Positions 59,367 through 64,000 of a stretch of DNA of 64,000 nt are shown piece after piece. The DNA lies in contig JAJTWR010000365.1 in NCBI GenBank assembly GCA_021613335.1, forward strand, positions 51,001 through 115,000, read 5' to 3'. The stretch is from Whitmania pigra. Its lineage: Eukaryota > Annelida > Clitellata > Hirudinida > Haemopidae. Below the pieces are notes generated by a model, which had not been told where the DNA came from, made no database searches, and saw only the letters and a program-made list of their open reading frames with translations. Position 1 is the first letter of the stretch; each line of letters begins with the position of its first letter. The position numbers and the translations under genes were made by a program.

Positions 59367-61326
59367 AAGCAAACTCTAAACATACTATGCATAATCTGGA
59401 AGCAATATATCTCATTAGTTATATAATCTCATCTTGCTCATGTAAATGAGGGACCAGATCAGAATCGAAAAAATTCTTATAACGAGAAGCCACAATCGTA
59501 CCTTGAATTTCTTAGCTTTTGTTAATAAACTTATGCCTTCACCGCATTATTCATGTACGATGATAAGTAATGTATTGCGTCGTTGCATTGGGACCTACTG
59601 TAGGTAGAAATTGAGTTATAAGCTGTTTAGGCGACTGGGTGCGTCTGACTGGCTCGTGAGGCGCCTGTACCTCTGATGAGTCTTCATAACAAGAGAGGCC
59701 TCAATAAATAGCAGGTTATTATTAATCTCTTCACGTTCTCACAAGCGTCTCTTACGAGGGAATTGAATCTTAGGACTTGCGACTAGGCTTAAAGGCGACG
59801 TCTCAGAGCATCATGGACGCGTCGAAATCATTCATAAAAGAAATGGAATCTCTAATTTTCTTGAAATCACAAGCCACCAACTCAATAGAGTTTGCATTCA
59901 TTCTATTTTTAATTTTGAGCGATCGGCATCGCGGCAAATAAAGGACGTTCGAGACCAGCAAATGTTCTTTTACCATTCCGGGATAATCTACACTGGAAAA
60001 CTAATCGCAACGAATGTCCTTCCAGTCCTAGGAATTCCAAAGTCAGCTAAAGGACGTCCAGGGAATGCCATTGGACGAGATGAAGGAAGCAAAAAATACG
60101 ACGAACGCAATCTGAGAAACCCAATAAATCAAATGCGCCGATCATTCAAAAATGGCTCAGGTGTTCCTCTTGTTTTCTCGATCGTCCATTGTCTTGCGAT
60201 GAAATTCGCCTCAACACGTGCAGTCCGAAGACCGAGTTGTTGATTACACGCGTGAAAATATCGATAAATTATTCTTGACGAAAAACTCCTCCATATCTCA
60301 GACATCTGCTGCTCGTCTGAGATCTCAGAAATGCCGTTGCGGATTCAGACATCTCGGCGATCGCTCTGTTCTGTTTTGAAGGAGGGTGCGTTTTCTCTTT
60401 AAGAATTTCAGTGCAAAATAAATTTCTCGCCTGAGTTAAAGACTTAAAACTCCGAAGTTGAAATACCTTTAACCCACTAAATTGCTTTATAGATGTGAAT
60501 AACCTAACTTTGTTTTAAGTTCGTGAATGGAACTTACAATGAAAGGGAATGAATATAAAAGGCTCTCATCCTCTTTGCAGACGATGCAGGAGCGATTCTG
60601 TTGTAATTCTCTATGTTCTAATAATAGCGATGAGGACGAAGACGAAGATGATGATGAGACAGCCGTAAAATATAACTTTCTTCTTCAACGCTTCCTGTCT
60701 GCTTTGTAACCAGGCCGTATCATTCCCGACCTTCAAACGAGACGGGAGAATGATATTTGTTTTCAAATTAGGTTTATTAATTTTAATCAATTTGATCTCA
60801 TTTTAAGCCAAGTATCTACTGTTATGTTATTATAAGAGTCAAAACTATATATCTCTTGATACTTTTAAGGTATTTACATCTACTGTTAGATTTTAAAGAG
60901 AATATTTTTTTAAAACTCTCCCACCAAAGCACGACTTGTCTGTCAAATTCGAAACCTCGTTATTGGCTCGTCGTTCAAGCGGCTCTAGAAAGACACTTTT
61001 GTGAGTGGTAGCCATGCACAATGAAGCCAAACTAGCGCTCTCACAGACCTCAAACTCATTATTTTCTCTTAGAGACGCCTAGTGATGTTCCAAGTGGAAG
61101 TTGTTTGGATTAAACTGTTCAAACGGATATCTCTGGAGTCGACGTATCGATACTGCTACTCTCGACTGAGTTGAAGGCTGATGGGATTGCTATCAGCTAC
61201 GAGGGGTATTGTCGTCTACCCTCGTTGAAAAACGATTTCAATAAAATGTAAATCGATACAAGTATTCGGATTAATAAAGTCTTTTTGGAATATTCGGTCG
61301 GAAGCGTTAGTGGAGTATGCGGCATC
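59367..61326. other. Intergenic region upstream of the cadherin gene
   Basis: Contains the 3' UTR of the ISOC2-like gene (AATAAA-type signals near 59522 and 59702) and presumably the cadherin promoter and 5' leader. Slightly richer in GC after 59.7 kb. Open frames at 59962 and 60527 show no recognised domain; not called. Confidence 0.45.
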
Positions 61327-63129
61327 ATGGTTATGGATCTGTGCATTTCAGAGGGATTCCTCGGTTGTTTTCGTGCAAAATGTTGGATTAATTGGATCTT
61401 TTGGCTCTGCGGCATCGTTTTTCTGAATCGAGTAAGTTCCCTGAGCCAAAACATCTCCGTTCCGGATCAGTTGTCGGCAGGTTCTTACGTCGGAAAAATC
61501 GGCAACGGTCTTACCGGAGTTTCTGGACCGTTTTCAGTATTTGCCGACACAGCCACAACAGCCGTGTTCAACATCTCTGCCACGGACGGAAGCATAAGGT
61601 CAAAGGTGAAAGTTGAAAGGTCAAAGCAGGTTTATTATTACTTGACAGCTTTTTCTCCAAGCGGGGTACAGGTTGATGTTACCCTTGTCGTGGTAGTCTT
61701 CGGCAACAGGGCACCATTGTTCAGACCAAGTTCTGTGAACCTCACTCTCTCGATAGAACAGCAACAGGAAGGATCGTTGATCTTTATATCCACCGTATTC
61801 GACCCTGACGAAAAGGGTTTCGTCAGCCGTTGTGACATTGTCCTTCCTTCGTCAGAGAATCCAAGAAGGTTTCCTTTTGCCCTGAGGAAAACGGAAGCCC
61901 CTGATGGCTCTCTTACGCTCGAACTGCAGATCATCAGCGTCTCCTACCTCTCGATCAGTCATTCCTTCATCGTCAGGGCCACCGACAACGCCTCACCTTC
62001 TCTCCAAACGGATCTTCCAGTGGACATATACGTGGCTGGAAAGGGCGGTAACAAGAGCAACCACGTTCCTGTCTTCGATAAAGACATTTACGAGGTGACA
62101 ATTAACGAAAATCTCCAAGTTACAACTAATCTCGTCCAGATCCAAGCTTCTGATTCTGACATGGGCGATGTCGTGAATTACTCTTTCGACGCCTCTTACT
62201 CGGAGTTTTCCATCCACCCTTCGACCGGCTGGGTGACACTGGTGGCACCTCTAGACTCCAGCAAATCCAGCTACATCATTTTGAAAGTCATCGCGTCTGA
62301 CGCTAAGGACAGGTCTACAGCTCAGATTAGAATAACAGTCATAAGCTCTCCCGAAGTTGGCATCAACCTCGTCTTTCTGTCGGACGATGCTACGGCTAAG
62401 ATTCCACGAAGCGCAAACACCGACGACAAAGTCGCCTATGTTTCGGTCGAGAATGTCGATCGATCATATGCCTACAACATCTCTCTGGATGGAGGCGAGC
62501 AGAGGTTTGCCCTTCGACCTGCCGGTGACCTGATGTGCCTTGTAGTCGTGTCGAGGTCATTGGCAGACGCCAGGACTTCGTATTCCATGGCCGTAAGGTT
62601 TTACTATTTGGCCCATCCAGAAAAGTCGGTCTCCAAGACTTTCATGTTGAGGGTCATAGGTGGCAGTGACCCTAACCCTGACGGGAATCAATTCCCGCAG
62701 TTTGAAAAAAGTTCCTACGAGGCTACTCTGCCTTCTAATTCCCAGGTGGGAGAGTCTCTAATCCAGGTGTCTCTCATTCCGTCCATCTACTCTGGAAATA
62801 TTTCTACAGCCGAGAGTAACAATCGGCCAAAGTTCAGACTATCGTCGAGTGTATTTTCCAAGTACTTCAGGATTAATTCTACCAGCGGCCGGATCATCAC
62901 TGCCTCTTTATTCGACTGTACTTTTCCTTCAAAATTCTCCATCGATGTGGAGGCCTATCAACCGCAACCCTCTGTTGCTGCCTCGTCGAGGAACTTTGCA
63001 AGAGCCTCGGTGTTCATCCTCATGGACTGGGACGTGAGTTTTCTGCGAGAACCTCGATTTGAGAAGGTCCATTATGTCTTCAACATCGCTAGACCATCCG
63101 TCGTCGGTGTGAGCCAGTGCTTTGGCAGG
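61327..63129 (+). CDS. ds: Dachsous-type giant cadherin, first coding exon
   Basis: Single-pass adhesion cadherin of the Fat/Dachsous planar-polarity pathway. The exon encodes 601 codons from MVMDLCISE and ends at the donor AGG/gttagt (phase 0). A signal peptide (WINWIFWLCGIVFL) is followed by about four and a half cadherin repeats; repeat 1 begins NISVPDQLSAGSYVGKIGNG, repeat 3 has NHVPVFDKDIYEVTINENL and ASDSDMGD, and repeat 4 begins INLVFLSDDATAKIPRSANT with LDGGEQRFAL and LMCLVVVSRSL, a pattern I know from Dachsous/DCHS1 repeat 4. Calcium motifs are weak in repeats 1 and 4. The rest of the gene lies right of the window. Confidence 0.82.
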
Positions 63130-64000
63130 GTTAGTTTTTTTTTTTTTTGAAATTATCAACTTATTATTTTGTAATTATTATTAATGTTAAGACGATTACA
63201 ACGAAGTTAAATGTTAATTTTAAATGTTTTTTTTTTATAAATCTGTTTAGTCTTAATTTTTTTTTTATTTTTCAGTTGGATTACGTCTGCTTTTGTAATT
63301 ATTTTCCGCATTTTGGTTTTTCTTTGAAGTCAAAATAGGATTTTATTTAAAAGGCGGCCTATTTATCGTCAACAATCGTCATCATCATCATCGTCATCGT
63401 CGTCGTCGTCGTCATCATCATCATCATCGAAAACATCATTATCACCACCAAACTCGTCTTCGTCGTCATCATCGTTAATTGCATTTTTTAGTTTCAATTT
63501 GCATATTCATCGTTTTCAAATGGCTATTCGGATTTTTTTGGAGTTGTTTTCTGAAAGTGTTTCACTGTAAATGGGGAGCGTTATGCTGACATTATTTTTA
63601 TCGCTATTTTATATTTTTATCCGTAAAATGTATTTGTGCGAATAATTTTAATTATCTGAAGGTTTAAACAATTATTAAAAGTTATTTAAAACTATTAAAG
63701 CTAATAAATATTATTACAAATTATTAATTAGTTTTCTCATTTCATCCTCGATGCTCAAAAGGAAAAGTCGAGACAAAAATAAAAACATTAAACGTTAAAG
63801 AGTTTTAAATATAATATTTGCAAGTGGATTATAGAATCAATATTAATAACAAAGATAATACAATTATCATGTAATAATAATCCTAATTAAACTTAATATT
63901 TTCTTAAATACTAAATATTTAATTATCAAATTATGTTATTAAAAATCAGCTGGCAAGGGCTTGCCTGAAACATGTTCAAGCAACATTAATATATTTTATG
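63130..64000 (+). other. Cadherin intron, with triplet microsatellite at 63373-63475
   Basis: Starts at the gttagt donor. Holds (TCATCG/TCG)n of about 100 bases and otherwise AT-rich sequence up to the window edge. No further exon recognised. Confidence 0.7.

Noticed and set aside
59962..60243. 93-codon plus-strand frame upstream of the cadherin
   Set aside because: No domain, weak composition, no splice partners; likely 5' flanking sequence.
60527..60709. 60-codon frame with an acidic run
   Set aside because: The acidic run is a GA-rich simple repeat; no other support.

Overview
This is a window of AT-rich animal nuclear DNA. The genes are split by GT-AG introns, and the gene content (replication protein A, fatty-acid-binding proteins, a USP-family deubiquitinase, a DEG/ENaC channel, an isochorismatase-domain enzyme, a Dachsous-type cadherin) points to a bilaterian invertebrate. 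The sequence does not settle the phylum. No bacterial, organellar or viral region was seen, and no CRISPR array or rRNA gene.

Layout, left to right. RPA1 (minus, 5' six exons) runs from 5417 off the left edge; one of its introns holds a SINE, a 5'-truncated L2-like LINE with a 241-bp tandem duplication, and a 17-bp minisatellite. Two tandem FABP genes follow (plus, 6955-10019 and 11225-15168) with the same four-exon structure; the first has lost the usual Arg-x-Tyr lipid-binding motif. A large USP31/USP43-like gene lies on the minus strand (18132-27124). Next come the C-terminal exons of an unrecognised minus-strand gene (28146-28592) and, head to head with it, a 12-exon plus-strand gene (29857-35485) with phase-consistent junctions. 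It encodes a predicted secreted, propeller-like protein with a GPI-type C-terminus, and I do not recognise the family. This gene carries a Mutator-type MITE at the end of exon 2, plus a 201-bp triplication and a pogo/Tigger remnant in intron 3. A DEG/ENaC channel (38184-39730) is single-exon apart from a frame break in a run of nine A. From 40.4 to 47.1 kb are pieces of an unrecognised cysteine-containing gene, partly tandemly duplicated, apparently split by an insertion, and interrupted by an L2-like LINE with an intact 960-codon ORF.

From 47.4 to 56.1 kb lies a nest of transposons: a decayed Tigger transposase, a hAT element with 15-bp terminal repeats, a nearly complete two-ORF CR1/Jockey-like LINE holding a SINE, and another hAT inside a second LINE ORF1. 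The ISOC2-like enzyme (56238-59366, four exons) has a pogo-like element in its last intron. The first coding exon of dachsous (61327-63129) runs towards the right edge.

The most informative observations are: (1) the unrecognised propeller/GPI-tail gene and the transposon at its splice junction; (2) a tRNA-derived SINE whose 3' tail matches that of the co-resident L2-like LINE, implying SINE mobilisation by that LINE; (3) a set of insertions whose target duplications can be read, giving the order of nested events. All splice models come from reading GT-AG sites, codon phase and protein sense; none has transcript support here.
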